Shown piece after piece: positions 52,918-61,739 of a DNA stretch of 64,000 bases. The translations under genes were made by a program, and so were the position numbers. This stretch comes from CAZSVE01 sp964610175. GTDB lineage: Bacteria > Pseudomonadota > Gammaproteobacteria > HK1. The notes under the pieces are model-generated. The model had not been told where the DNA came from. It worked only from the letters and a program-made list of their open reading frames with translations, and ran no database searches. The stretch covers positions 57,199 to 121,198 of the forward strand of contig CAZSVE010000001.1 in assembly GCA_964610175.1 (NCBI GenBank), written 5' to 3'. Positions within the stretch are counted from its first letter, which is position 1. Every line of letters starts with the position of its first letter.

Positions 52918-52994
52918 TGGCACGCCCGGCAGGACTCGAACCTGCAACCCTCGGCTTAGAAGGCCGATGCTCTATCCAATTGAGCTACGGGCGC
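52918..52994 (-). tRNA. tRNA-Arg (anticodon TCT)
   Basis: Cloverleaf with anticodon loop CTTCTAA, T-arm GGTTCGAGTCC and an encoded CCA. Upstream-most gene of the cluster. Nearly identical over its length to the tRNA-Arg(TCG) copy. Confidence 0.93.
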
Positions 52995-53039
52995 ATCGGA
53001 CAATAGACTGCCGAACCCACCCATTCATACTAAAATTGT

Positions 53040-53788
53040 ATCATGGATAGGATGTTTTCCAAATCTTCTTCTCCTTCAGCCTCTTCCAAAGACACATGAG
53101 TCTGAAGGTGTCTGAGGTTTACTATGAAAGTTCCCGTAACGCTATGATTATAATAGGATTTTGACGCAACGCGCTAGGCCAAGGCAGATTAGGACCCGTT
53201 ACTATGAAAGACACTCTGTGGTAGAGACATACCACTCCCTCGCCGGTTTCGGCGAGGGAGTAGTTTGTCTCCGACTCCAGAGATCTTTCATAGTAAGGCT
53301 GAATCATGTCTGTTGATTCGAGGCAAAGCTTCACTAAAGGATTTGATTGTCGGGTTCGTCAAAGCAGTCGACACTACCTTTTATCCCCTATGCCATCCTC
53401 CGTGTCCTTTCCCGAAGAAAGCCGCCATTTTATCCTATGGTTCGAAGCGTCGGCTGATACAGATTCGGATGCCAGTTGTCCCTTTGATATCCAAAGCCGC
53501 ATTTTGTGGTTCTAACAATCGATCTATGGTTTGCTTTATCATGGCTATCGTAATCTTCGGTGGATCCGTCTGTCTCATCGCCTGCCTCCTACCAAATCAT
53601 GCATCGAAGGTCGAAGGTAGAGACTTCTTGCTAGATTGGTGTTTCCGAGATCGGCTTCAATTCTGGGTGCCGCCTTCGTTTCCAATCAGGATCCCTATAA
53701 AGAAGATTTCGGCGTCTTTGTAAACCAAGGTTGTTTGTATAGCGGCTTTCAGTGTCCGGTTCAGCGATTTCGATAGGCAATACATACC
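53040..53788. other. Intergenic region with a long palindrome
   Basis: Between the tRNAs and mrdA. Contains the palindrome at 53199-53296, a lone copy of its arm ('ttactatgaaag', 53119-53130), and an R1 end fragment (53300-53340). A 152-codon frame at 53265 reads through repeat and shows no family match. Confidence 0.55.
53199..53296. repeat. 98-base nested palindrome
   Basis: Outer arms 'ttactatgaaag' and 'ctttcatagtaa' are perfectly complementary. Inside are further paired blocks CTCTG/CAGAG and GAGACA/TGTCTC, and a perfect 12-bp stem (53234-53245 with 53250-53261) closed by GTTT. It would fold as one long interrupted hairpin in DNA or RNA. Confidence 0.85.
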
Positions 53789-55624
53789 ATGCTCCCTGGC
53801 CTTACTATCAAAAATATTGCCGGAGAATTAAGTCTATTTCGGGCTCGGATAATTTTTGCTTCCTGCATAATTATCATACTTACCCTTACACTCGTCGCCC
53901 AATTGACCAAACTACAGGTCTTCAAGCACGAACATTTCCAAACGCTTTCCGATGAAAATAGTGTAAAGATTGTCCCATTACCACCGAGCCGAGGACTGAT
54001 TTTCGATCGGAATGGCGTGATCCTGGCAAGAAATACCCCTTCCTATAGTCTGGAAGTAGTGCCCGAAACCGTATCGAACATAGAAGTAATGTTACGAGAA
54101 ATCGCTGACATCATTACTCTTGATAAAAGGGATTATGAACGATTCAGACAATCACTAAAGCAAACCCATTATTTCCAAAGCATATCGCTCAAGCACCGCC
54201 TGAATGAAACGGAGGTGGCCCGCTTTGCGGTGAATCGACACCGTTTTCCTGGTATCGATATCGAGGCGCGACTGACGCGGGATTATCCGCAAGGTGCCAT
54301 GGGAGTCCACGTTATCGGCTACGTCGGTCGTATCAATGAACAAGAGCTTGCCAAATTGGATCCGATCGACTATCGGGGTACCAGTTACATTGGAAAAACC
54401 GGCGTGGAACAAGCCTATGAAGAGCTATTACACGGACATGTCGGATATCAGCACGTGGAAGTAAATGCTCAAGGACGTACTATACGAGTGCTTTCCCACA
54501 CTCCCCCCGTGGCGGGGAGAAACTTATACCTTACGATAGATGCCTCCCTCCAAGCGGCAACGGAAGCCGCGTTAAAGGGGGAGAAAGGCGCAGCAGTTGC
54601 CATCGAGCCCGGATCCGGAGCCATATTGGCATTGGTCAGCATGCCTGGGTTCGATCCGAATCCTTTCGTACACGGAATCAAGGAAGATATGTATCATGCA
54701 TTGCGAACTTCCCGGAACCAACCATTATTCAACCGCGCCCTATCGGGTCAATATCCCCCCGGATCCACGATAAAGCCTTTTGTGGGACTTGCGGGCCTGG
54801 AATACACTCCCGATCATATGAACCATCGGATATGGTGTCCGGGTTGGTATCGATTAAAAGGCCATACTTACCGAGATTGGAAAAAGAGCGGACACGGACA
54901 AGTAAATTTGCGTCGCGCTATCGTTGAATCCTGCGATGTGTACTTTTACGAACTTGCGCTCACGTTAGGGATAAGGAAGTTACACGATTATCTGACTAAT
55001 TTCGGATTCGGTCGCAAAACAGGTATCAACCTTTCCGGTGAAATGCCGGGATTGATACCTTCCAATACTTGGAAACATGCGAGCCAGAATAAGGCCTGGT
55101 TTCCAGGAGAAACACTGATCACAGGGATTGGTCAGGGATTTACCCTGACTACACCGCTACAATTGGCCACAATGACCGCAGCACTTGCCATGCGAGGCGT
55201 ACGCTTCCAACCTGAAATAATACACAGGACTGTAACACCAATGGGTAAGGAGACTGTCACTGACTCTATACGCGTCGACACGATTACAATACCGGATCAG
55301 ACCAGTTGGAATCGAATCATTGACGCCATGATCGGCGTCGTTCATGAAGCTGCGGGAACAGCTTATGACATGTGCCTCGATTGCACGTATCGGATGGCTG
55401 GAAAAACCGGCACGGTCCAAGTATTCAGCCTTGGACAAGATGAAGAATACAACCAGGAAGAACTAGATAAAAAGCTTCATGATCATGGGTTATTCATTGG
55501 TTTTGCACCAATAGATAATCCACGGATTGCCGTATCGATAGTTGTGGAAAATGGTGGTAATGGCAGTCGATCGGCAGCTCCCATTGCACGAGCCATGCTA
55601 GATCACTATCTCAATGAAAAGTAG
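53789..55624 (+). CDS. mrdA: Penicillin-binding protein 2
   Basis: A 611-residue transpeptidase of the elongasome that cross-links side-wall peptidoglycan. It has one N-terminal membrane anchor (about 23-42), a PBP dimerisation domain with PPSRGLIFDRNGVILARN, and the transpeptidase domain with PPGSTIK (active serine near 326), ESCDVYFYELA (SxD-type motif) and AGKTGTVQ (KTG box near 538). It overlaps mrdB by 11 bases, the standard mrdAB pair. The DNA is visibly more AT-rich than the genes on either side. Confidence 0.95.
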   Translation: MLPGLTIKNIAGELSLFRARIIFASCIIIILTLTLVAQLTKLQVFKHEHFQTLSDENSVKIVPLPPSRGLIFDRNGVILARNTPSYSLEVVPETVSNIEVMLREIADIITLDKRDYERFRQSLKQTHYFQSISLKHRLNETEVARFAVNRHRFPGIDIEARLTRDYPQGAMGVHVIGYVGRINEQELAKLDPIDYRGTSYIGKTGVEQAYEELLHGHVGYQHVEVNAQGRTIRVLSHTPPVAGRNLYLTIDASLQAATEAALKGEKGAAVAIEPGSGAILALVSMPGFDPNPFVHGIKEDMYHALRTSRNQPLFNRALSGQYPPGSTIKPFVGLAGLEYTPDHMNHRIWCPGWYRLKGHTYRDWKKSGHGQVNLRRAIVESCDVYFYELALTLGIRKLHDYLTNFGFGRKTGINLSGEMPGLIPSNTWKHASQNKAWFPGETLITGIGQGFTLTTPLQLATMTAALAMRGVRFQPEIIHRTVTPMGKETVTDSIRVDTITIPDQTSWNRIIDAMIGVVHEAAGTAYDMCLDCTYRMAGKTGTVQVFSLGQDEEYNQEELDKKLHDHGLFIGFAPIDNPRIAVSIVVENGGNGSRSAAPIARAMLDHYLNEK

Positions 55625-56819
55625 TAAAGTCGGACATAACCGAAACCAAAAATCCCTCAATCGTCTAAGTCAAGACTTCCGAGATAACGGGCTAACATTC
55701 TCGCAACGATTGCACTTGGATGTTCCACTATTATTCGGCTTGATTTTACTCTCCATTATCGGGCTCATCGTCTTATACAGCGCAAGTGGTCAGGACTTGC
55801 AACTCATTGCGCGCCAAAGCATCCGCTTGGGTGTGGCATTCGGGATCATGCTTACGATGGCTCAAATTACACCGCACCTGTTCTTATACTGGACACCTTG
55901 GCTATATCTGCTGGGCATCGGATTCCTGCTTGCAGTGCTGACAGCTGGGGACATAGGCGGTGGCGCGCAACGTTGGTTACAGCTGGGCGTAATACGCTTT
56001 CAGCCTTCCGAGATGTTGAAAATCCTCGTACCAATGATGATTGCCCACTATATCGCCGACAAAACACTACCACCCAGAATCATTCATATTCTAGGAGCTG
56101 TACTCCTCACCCTGATACCTACAATTCTAGTCGCCTGGGAACCGGACTTAGGTACGGCTTTCTTCATTCTATGCGCAGGTGGATTTGTGGTACTTCTCGC
56201 CGGAATCGATTGGAAGCTCATATTATCCATCAGCGCACTGACTACTATATGCGCACCATTACTCTGGTTCTTCATGCATGATTACCAACGCCGACGAGTA
56301 CTGACATTCTTGAACCCGGAACAAGATCCATTCGGTGCAGGCTACCATATCATCCAATCGAAGATTGCCATTGGGTCAGGTGGGTTATTCGGTAAAGGTT
56401 GGTTGAATGGCACGCAATCACAGTTGAACTTTCTACCCGAACGATCCACGGATTTTATTTTCGCAGTACTTAGCGAAGAATTTGGTCTCCTAGGGATCAT
56501 AATCCTATTAACGCTGTACCTTTTCGTAATATTCCGAGGACTTTACCTTGCACTCAATACCCAGGAGTTATTCGGCCGATTGTTAGGAGGAAGTCTAATC
56601 CTAACCTTTTTTGTGCATGTCTTCGTCAACATCGGCATGGTTAGCGGATTGCTCCCCGTAGTCGGTGCGCCATTACCACTGCTGAGCTATGGAGGAACAT
56701 CCCTTGTTACGCTGTTGGCGGCATTTGGTATCCTCATGTCCATGCACGCACACAGAAGATTACTATCGGATTACAACGCCCTGGATTCAACTCGTACTCG
56801 TAATTCCAATGTAAAGTAA
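55614..56819 (+). CDS. mrdB: Rod shape-determining protein RodA
   Basis: A 401-residue SEDS-family glycan polymerase with about ten membrane helices. It carries the SEDS motifs PSEMLKI, WEPDLGTA, the DYQRRRVLTFLNPEQDPFG-type loop, and the C-terminal GAPLPLLSYGGTSL box. The ATG lies inside the end of mrdA. It acts with PBP2 in lateral wall synthesis. Confidence 0.95.
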   Translation: MKSSKVGHNRNQKSLNRLSQDFRDNGLTFSQRLHLDVPLLFGLILLSIIGLIVLYSASGQDLQLIARQSIRLGVAFGIMLTMAQITPHLFLYWTPWLYLLGIGFLLAVLTAGDIGGGAQRWLQLGVIRFQPSEMLKILVPMMIAHYIADKTLPPRIIHILGAVLLTLIPTILVAWEPDLGTAFFILCAGGFVVLLAGIDWKLILSISALTTICAPLLWFFMHDYQRRRVLTFLNPEQDPFGAGYHIIQSKIAIGSGGLFGKGWLNGTQSQLNFLPERSTDFIFAVLSEEFGLLGIIILLTLYLFVIFRGLYLALNTQELFGRLLGGSLILTFFVHVFVNIGMVSGLLPVVGAPLPLLSYGGTSLVTLLAAFGILMSMHAHRRLLSDYNALDSTRTRNSNVK

Positions 56820-56863
56820 GCCTGAAGGCAGTCTGAAATTCGGGATCACGTCCCCCTTCAGGC
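56820..56863 (+). terminator. Hairpin after mrdB
   Basis: Starts at the base after the mrdB stop. Arms 'gcctgaagg' (56820-56828) and 'ccttcaggc' (56855-56863), with an inner GGGA/TCCC stem (56842-56854). There is no T run after it, so it may be a weak or factor-dependent terminator. Confidence 0.55.
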
Positions 56864-57433
56864 TCATGTGCCTTTGGGAGAGACTAAACCTCGATCTACC
56901 CACAAATTCTTCTGAAAGCCAAACTCTTCTTTCAAAAGATAGCTTTTAACGGTTCTCGAATTGTTCCTTAGAAGCTCCACCAGCTTGCTCCCCTGTTTTT
57001 CCGTCAGGTTTTCCGGTCGTTTGAAAAAACCCATCGACCCCGTGCTCTCGCCCCAAGCAACCGTTATCTCTACCGAGCTGGACACATGGCCCCACCTTGT
57101 ATGAAAGACATCTGCCACCTCTTTGCCAGCTTAGGTGCCCGGCCCAGCTCGCCAGAAACCACGCATAGACCTCATGTCAGGCACACGTTTCCCCTTTGCC
57201 CACGGAAAAACACCTTGATACCCCAACATTGGGATGAACACGAATTTCCATACTGGCTGGGTATCGTATCCGGATCTTCGACGGCCACATTTAGGGCAGA
57301 TCGGGCGACTATTTTTACGAGGCTGAATTTCTACCTCGATCGTCGGTTCCTTCGCGTCCTCGATCCAGCGGGCTTTCCCGTATACAAAAGATTTGAATTT
57401 TTGGACCCGATTGAGGATAGTCTTGATCTGCAC
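56864..57433 (-). pseudogene. ISL3-family transposase remnant
   Basis: Two pieces in different frames. The first (57433 downward) is the ISL3 N terminus with IKTILNRVQKFKSFVYGKAR and the zinc-finger half CPKCGRRR. The second (57118 to 56864) has ADVFHTRWGHVSSSVEITVAWG followed by LTEKQGSKLVELLRNNSRTV and KSYLLKEEF of the C-terminal part. The catalytic DDE core between them is deleted and the frame is broken, so it cannot move itself. No inverted ends could be paired. Confidence 0.8.
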
Positions 57434-58335
57434 CTTCGCTCCTTTTCCGATCGATGGGTCGTTGGTGCTTCCATCTTCTCAGAAGGGTGCGGGGTGAACT
57501 TCCTAACCGTTCATCCGATGCGCCGATGCATGACTGATCCTTTCCCGTCGGTGGGCATCCCTTCATGAACGAGCGACGGGAGCAAGGCGGCACCGCATCC
57601 GAAACTGCGCGTCTTGCAGGGAGCCGGCGGCGTGCGCGCCTCGATGATCATGTCTCTCGGCAATGCCCTCTTCATCTTGTTGCCTCTCGGTCTTTGGCCG
57701 AGCGGGGCCCCAGGGGATGGGACCGACCGGCATCTTCGTGGCGCAACTCGTCGATCAAATCAGCATCACACCGATGGCGGGCAGCCGGATCGCCACAGGG
57801 CAACGGACTCGCTGCAGGCCTGGCAAAGGCAAGCAGCGTCTGGCGGCGCGGGGCGTCCGATGACAGGTAGCGCATATCCCATGAACGATCCACAAAACAA
57901 CACCGATGCCTGTAATGGCTCCTGGAAAGACGTATTCGAACACGCCTTCCCCGGGGAAAGGCCATCGCCAGCGTGGACGTGCGTGGTTCCGCGCCCGGTA
58001 CGCAGAAGACGGATCTCTTCGATCCCATGGCCATGGTTGAAAAGGATTCATGCCGTTGTCCTCGCCGGCGGAGACACTTACGGTTTGGATGCGACCTTGG
58101 GAGTCGTTTCGATCATCCCTTGCGCAGGGTTGTTGGGATTGGGGCTTTACTAATCTTCGGAGTACAAAAACGAACACGAACGTTTACTGGACGGAACCCG
58201 CTATCCGCGGATCCGGAATTGGTATTGGATACAGGGAATCGATCGATTTCGGCGTGTCTGGAACAGGTAGGTCATCGATTACCTCACCGAACATGGGAAA
58301 ATTGCTCGTTCACGTCCTGATCTGGAGAACCAATC
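57434..58335. other. Intergenic region with an Rpn-type N-terminal scrap
   Basis: No intact gene in about 900 bases. On the plus strand at 57881-57960 the frame MNDPQNNTDACNGSWKDVFE HAFP matches the start of Rpn-type nucleases (compare the pseudogene at 60430-61132, DSPWKDVLEHAFPEF), then stops matching. The rest holds nothing I recognise on either strand. Confidence 0.5.
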
Positions 58336-59199
58336 ATGACCATGAAAATTACCCTTCCCCTCGATCTTTGGCTGCGGGAAACCCATCACATTGCCCGCGC
58401 CGCGGGGGATGCGATCCTCACTATCCGTGCCAGGGGTTTTTCGGTCTACGAGAAATCCGATGCCTCTCCCGTGACCTGCGCCGATATGGCCGCGCATCGG
58501 GTGATCATGGCCGGACTTGGTGGACTGGAACCAAGGATCCCTATCCTCTCGGAAGAATCGAGGCAGGTACCATTCCATGAGCGTAGCCGCTGGCATACAT
58601 ATTGGTTGGTGGACCCATTGGACGGAACCCGTGAATTCATAAAACGCAATGGGGAATTCACGGTGAATATCGCCCTTATCCACAACGGACACCCGATACT
58701 GGGCGTGGTCCATGTCCCGGTTCAGGATCGGAGCTATTTTGCGGCCAGGGGGCTGGGGGCATACCGCTGGGAAGAGGAGAATCAGGATGCGAACGATGCC
58801 ACGAATGGTGTCACCATCCCGATCCAGGTTCGTCGTCGGGTGAAAGGATCGTTACGGATTCTCGGCAGCCGTTCCCACTCCAGCCGATTGTTGGAGGAAT
58901 ACCTTGCCAGGGCAAATCCTCGATTCGGTAACTATAAGGTGGTTACCATCGGGAGTTCGTTGAAGTTCTGCCTGATTGCGGAAGGGGCTGCCGATCTCTA
59001 TCCCCGATTCGGTCCTACGTCGGAGTGGGATACGGCGGCGGCCCACGCCATTGTCCTGGAGGCGGGTGGCGAGGTTACGGATATGAAGCTGGATGCCCTT
59101 GTCTACAACCGAAAGGATTCCCTGCTCAATCCCTTTTTCTTCGCTTTCGGAGGTCGGCATCATGATTGGTCGGCCTTTTTGCCGAAGAGCTGCCTGTAG
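58336..59199 (+). CDS. cysQ: 3'(2'),5'-bisphosphate nucleotidase CysQ
   Basis: A 287-residue inositol-monophosphatase-fold enzyme that removes the 3'-phosphate from PAP, protecting sulfate metabolism from its build-up. Metal-site motifs are ILSEES (about 69-74), WLVDPLDGTREFI (about 95-107) and TSEWDTAAAHAIV (about 229-241), all as in the family. A GGAGAA site precedes ATG 58336; an in-frame ATG two codons later is also possible. It stands alone, converging on the transketolase gene. Confidence 0.94.
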   Translation: MTMKITLPLDLWLRETHHIARAAGDAILTIRARGFSVYEKSDASPVTCADMAAHRVIMAGLGGLEPRIPILSEESRQVPFHERSRWHTYWLVDPLDGTREFIKRNGEFTVNIALIHNGHPILGVVHVPVQDRSYFAARGLGAYRWEEENQDANDATNGVTIPIQVRRRVKGSLRILGSRSHSSRLLEEYLARANPRFGNYKVVTIGSSLKFCLIAEGAADLYPRFGPTSEWDTAAAHAIVLEAGGEVTDMKLDALVYNRKDSLLNPFFFAFGGRHHDWSAFLPKSCL

Positions 59200-59385
59200 T
59201 GGGGATCATCGACGCACCCCTCGATTCCCGGCCCATCCCCGATCCCGGGGCCAAATTCCCTTTCCCGCACGGCCTCCATATCCATAAGCCAGGGGAGATC
59301 ATTTCCTTTTTGCATACTAGCCCTTTCGTCGTTCCAGGGGTCGGATCGCTTCGCTCGAGACATCGAGGGCGCAACATAGCCGGGG

Positions 59386-60348
59386 TTACTCGTCGTGATG
59401 AGGGCGTTCTTTCTTCCGTGCCACGGCGCGCTTTGCCGCGGCAGCGATCGCCGCAGGCGTCAGATCGAAATACTCCAACAGGTCCGTGGGGTCGCCGGAG
59501 CGTCCGAAACTGTCCTGAACCGCGACTCGCTCCATGGGAACCGGATAGCGACGAAGCAATACTTCACCGACCGCGTCACCCAGTCCGCCATACACATTGT
59601 GTTCTTCGGCCGTAACGACACAACCGGTTTCCTGCGCGCACTGGGTTACCAAATATTCATCCACCGGTTTGACGGTGGCCAAATCGACCACCCGTGCCGA
59701 GATCCCTTCTTCGGCAAGCCGCCTGGTTGCCTCGATGGCCAGATGCAGCATCAGGCCAACGGCGAAAATGGTGACATCGTTCCCCGTTCTGATTTGCGTG
59801 CCGACGCCGATACGAAAGGGTTGATCGTCGGAATGGATTACCGGTAGCTCCTCGCGGGTCAGGCGAATATACACCGGGGCATCGAACCAGGCCGCCGCCT
59901 CCACCGCCTTGCGTGTCGCCACGGCATCGGCTGGAACAATGACGGTCATGGTGGGAATGGCGCGCATTACGGCGATATCCTCCAATCCCTGATGGGAGGC
60001 GCCATCCTTGCCTACCGTGACGCCGGCATGTGTGGCTACGATGTTCACGTTGCAGCCGGGGAGCGCCACTGCATTGCGGATCTGCTCCCAACAGCGCCCC
60101 GTGGCGAATATGGCGAAACTGGAGACAAACGGGATCTTTCCGGCAAGGGACATGCCAGCCGCGGTACATATCAGGTCCTGCTCGCTGATCCCCATATTGA
60201 AAAAACGCCTCGGAAACTGTTTCGCGAAGGCCGCGGTACCGGTGGAACCGGATAGGTCCGCATCCAGGACCATGAGATCACGGCTTCGTTCTCCCAAGCG
60301 CACCAGTGTGCGTCCGTATTCCGCACGTGTAGACAGGAGTCTGGTCAC
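59386..60348 (-). CDS. Transketolase C-terminal subunit
   Basis: A 320-residue protein holding only the pyrimidine-binding and C-terminal domains of a split transketolase: NMGISEQDLICTAAGMSLAG, THAGVTVGKDGASHQGLEDI (hallmark of the family), and VTAEEHNVYGGLGDAVGEVL. The start is GTG 60348. The N-terminal subunit, which binds thiamine diphosphate phosphate groups, would be expected just upstream on the minus strand, but that space holds a broken Rpn gene instead. The half enzyme is inactive unless the partner is encoded elsewhere. Confidence 0.9.
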   Translation of the reverse strand: MTRLLSTRAEYGRTLVRLGERSRDLMVLDADLSGSTGTAAFAKQFPRRFFNMGISEQDLICTAAGMSLAGKIPFVSSFAIFATGRCWEQIRNAVALPGCNVNIVATHAGVTVGKDGASHQGLEDIAVMRAIPTMTVIVPADAVATRKAVEAAAWFDAPVYIRLTREELPVIHSDDQPFRIGVGTQIRTGNDVTIFAVGLMLHLAIEATRRLAEEGISARVVDLATVKPVDEYLVTQCAQETGCVVTAEEHNVYGGLGDAVGEVLLRRYPVPMERVAVQDSFGRSGDPTDLLEYFDLTPAAIAAAAKRAVARKKERPHHDE

Positions 60349-60429
60349 GGTAATTCGCTCCGATTACGGTTTGTTATGGTTGAGTTTTCGGGAGAAATCT
60401 GTGATTTATTTTGCTTTCCCGCCATAGAA

Positions 60430-61132
60430 TGATATTTGCGGTGAGAACGAGGGCGGGGTAAATACCGCAGTGCTGGTGGTTCGAGCATCGAACACCGGGC
60501 GATCATTATACGGATCGATATCCGTTATCTCACCCTTACAGCAGACGCACGAGATCGAACTTGGCCCGATAGCGCGCCCGCGGGTCGTTTTTGGTCCGAC
60601 GGGTACGCAGATGCGCGGCGGTGACGAGTGCGAAAGGGTTGGGGTTGGCCTCCAGCGATTCCGCGCAATCCGCGTAGTCGATGAGTTTGATGATGGGAAA
60701 TTGGAGTATGTGGCGACAACCCAGAACCTCGAAGCCGTAGTGATCGGGGCGCCATCCTTTATCCTCGTTGGCCAGCACGGAAAGACTGGCGATGGGGCGG
60801 GCGTAGCGGTCGAAGAGCCGATAGTTGTACGTAAACATGCGCCGAGCAAACCCACCGTCGCGTCGTCTCCCTGGATCTCGATGTGAATGTAGATCCAGCG
60901 TTGTTCGCCAGCTTCGAGGGTAACCTGCACCAGGGCATCGGCGAAACGCTTGCCGAGTTCGGCGTCGCGTACCACCTGGCGCAGTTCGGTGTCCTTGAAT
61001 TCATGGCCTTTTGCCAATCGATTTGGACATGCGCCTCGGGAAACAGAAGGCCATGAATTCCGGGAAGGCATGTTCGAGCACATCCTTCCACGGACTATCA
61101 TAGGTATCACTGCTATTTTGTGCGCCGATCAT
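60430..61132 (-). pseudogene. Rpn family nuclease/transposase, frameshifted
   Basis: Pieces of one Rpn (YhgA-like) recombination-promoting nuclease lie in consecutive frames: YDSPWKDVLEHAFPEFMAF (from ATG 61132), FPEAHVQIDWQK, then GHEFKDTELRQVVRDAELGK with WIYIHIEIQGDD, then MFTYNYRLFDRYARPIASLS to KFDLVRLL. At least three frame changes separate them, and the C-terminal part is missing. It lies where the transketolase N-terminal half might have been. Confidence 0.85.
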
Positions 61133-61275
61133 AGTAAGGTCAAGCGGCGCAAATAGTCCCTGAACGAGAAGTTACCTTATACCCATTCGGTGGCGGGAAT
61201 GCCTTTATCGGGGACTTTCATATAGGGATAGCTCATTGTCATTCCATTGTTCCCCGAATCGGTGCGATGCGGCGG

Positions 61276-61509
61276 TCATCCCCCGCCCAAGAGGTGATAA
61301 TTGAAAAGGAGGGAGAAGATCGAAACCACGAAGACCGCCAGGAATCGAGCGCGGGATAACTGCCCGCGACGCTCCTCATCGGTGCCTTCCCGTCCAAGCT
61401 TCCGTTCCAAACGCCGCACGCTCAACACCCACATCAACCGGGATACGGGGAAGAACAGTAACAGGGCCAAGACAATTACGGAGCCAAGGAAAAACACGTC
61501 GATTGCCAC
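61276..61509 (-). CDS. Small conserved two-helix membrane protein
   Basis: A 77-residue protein with membrane segments at about 5-23 and 56-72 and a basic, charged loop between them (VRRLERKLGREGTDEERRGQ). The order of motifs FFPVSRLMWVLSVRRLERKL and RARFLAVFVVSIFSLLFNY resembles short hypothetical proteins found in many gammaproteobacteria. The start is GTG 61509. Function unknown. Confidence 0.7.
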   Translation of the reverse strand: MAIDVFFLGSVIVLALLLFFPVSRLMWVLSVRRLERKLGREGTDEERRGQLSRARFLAVFVVSIFSLLFNYHLLGGG

Positions 61510-61530
61510 CTGAAAATGGGCGTTATTTTG

Positions 61531-61638
61531 TTTATTTCTCGCTCATCATTCGCAAATGAATCGAGTTTCACAAAACGCCGGTTTTGCTTTACCGATGCTT
61601 AGGTCTGTCTTGTCGGTTCGAGCACAAGCTTCGCTAGG
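61531..61638 (+). repeat. R1 interspersed repeat
   Basis: Full-length plus copy from 'ttttgtttatttctcgctca' to 'cacaagcttcgctaggg', with the clean hairpin 'caaaac-gccg-gttttg'. A good reference copy of the 'gccggttttgc' sub-type. Confidence 0.88.
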
Positions 61639-61677
61639 GTATTTCAGAAATGGAGGATTGGAATGGATTGGATCGAA

Positions 61678-61716
61678 ACGAAAAAGGGGAAGGATACTTG
61701 CGTATTCTTCCCCTTT
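61678..61716 (-). terminator. Rho-independent terminator of the symporter gene
   Basis: Plus-strand arms 61683-61696 and 61703-61716 form a 14-bp stem with one wobble and a 6-base loop. On the minus strand the stem is followed by a T-rich tail (TTTTTCGTTT). It lies 24 bases past the symporter stop. Confidence 0.85.
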
Positions 61717-61739
61717 GTTTTCAGCAGGTTACCGTCGTG

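Noticed and set aside
57614..58153. Plus-strand frame of 179 codons
   Set aside because: Only the short Rpn-like N terminus inside it is recognisable; the rest does not resemble a protein.
61580..61640. R1 taken as a tRNA gene because of GGTTCGA
   Set aside because: No acceptor stem, anticodon arm or D-arm can be folded around it.
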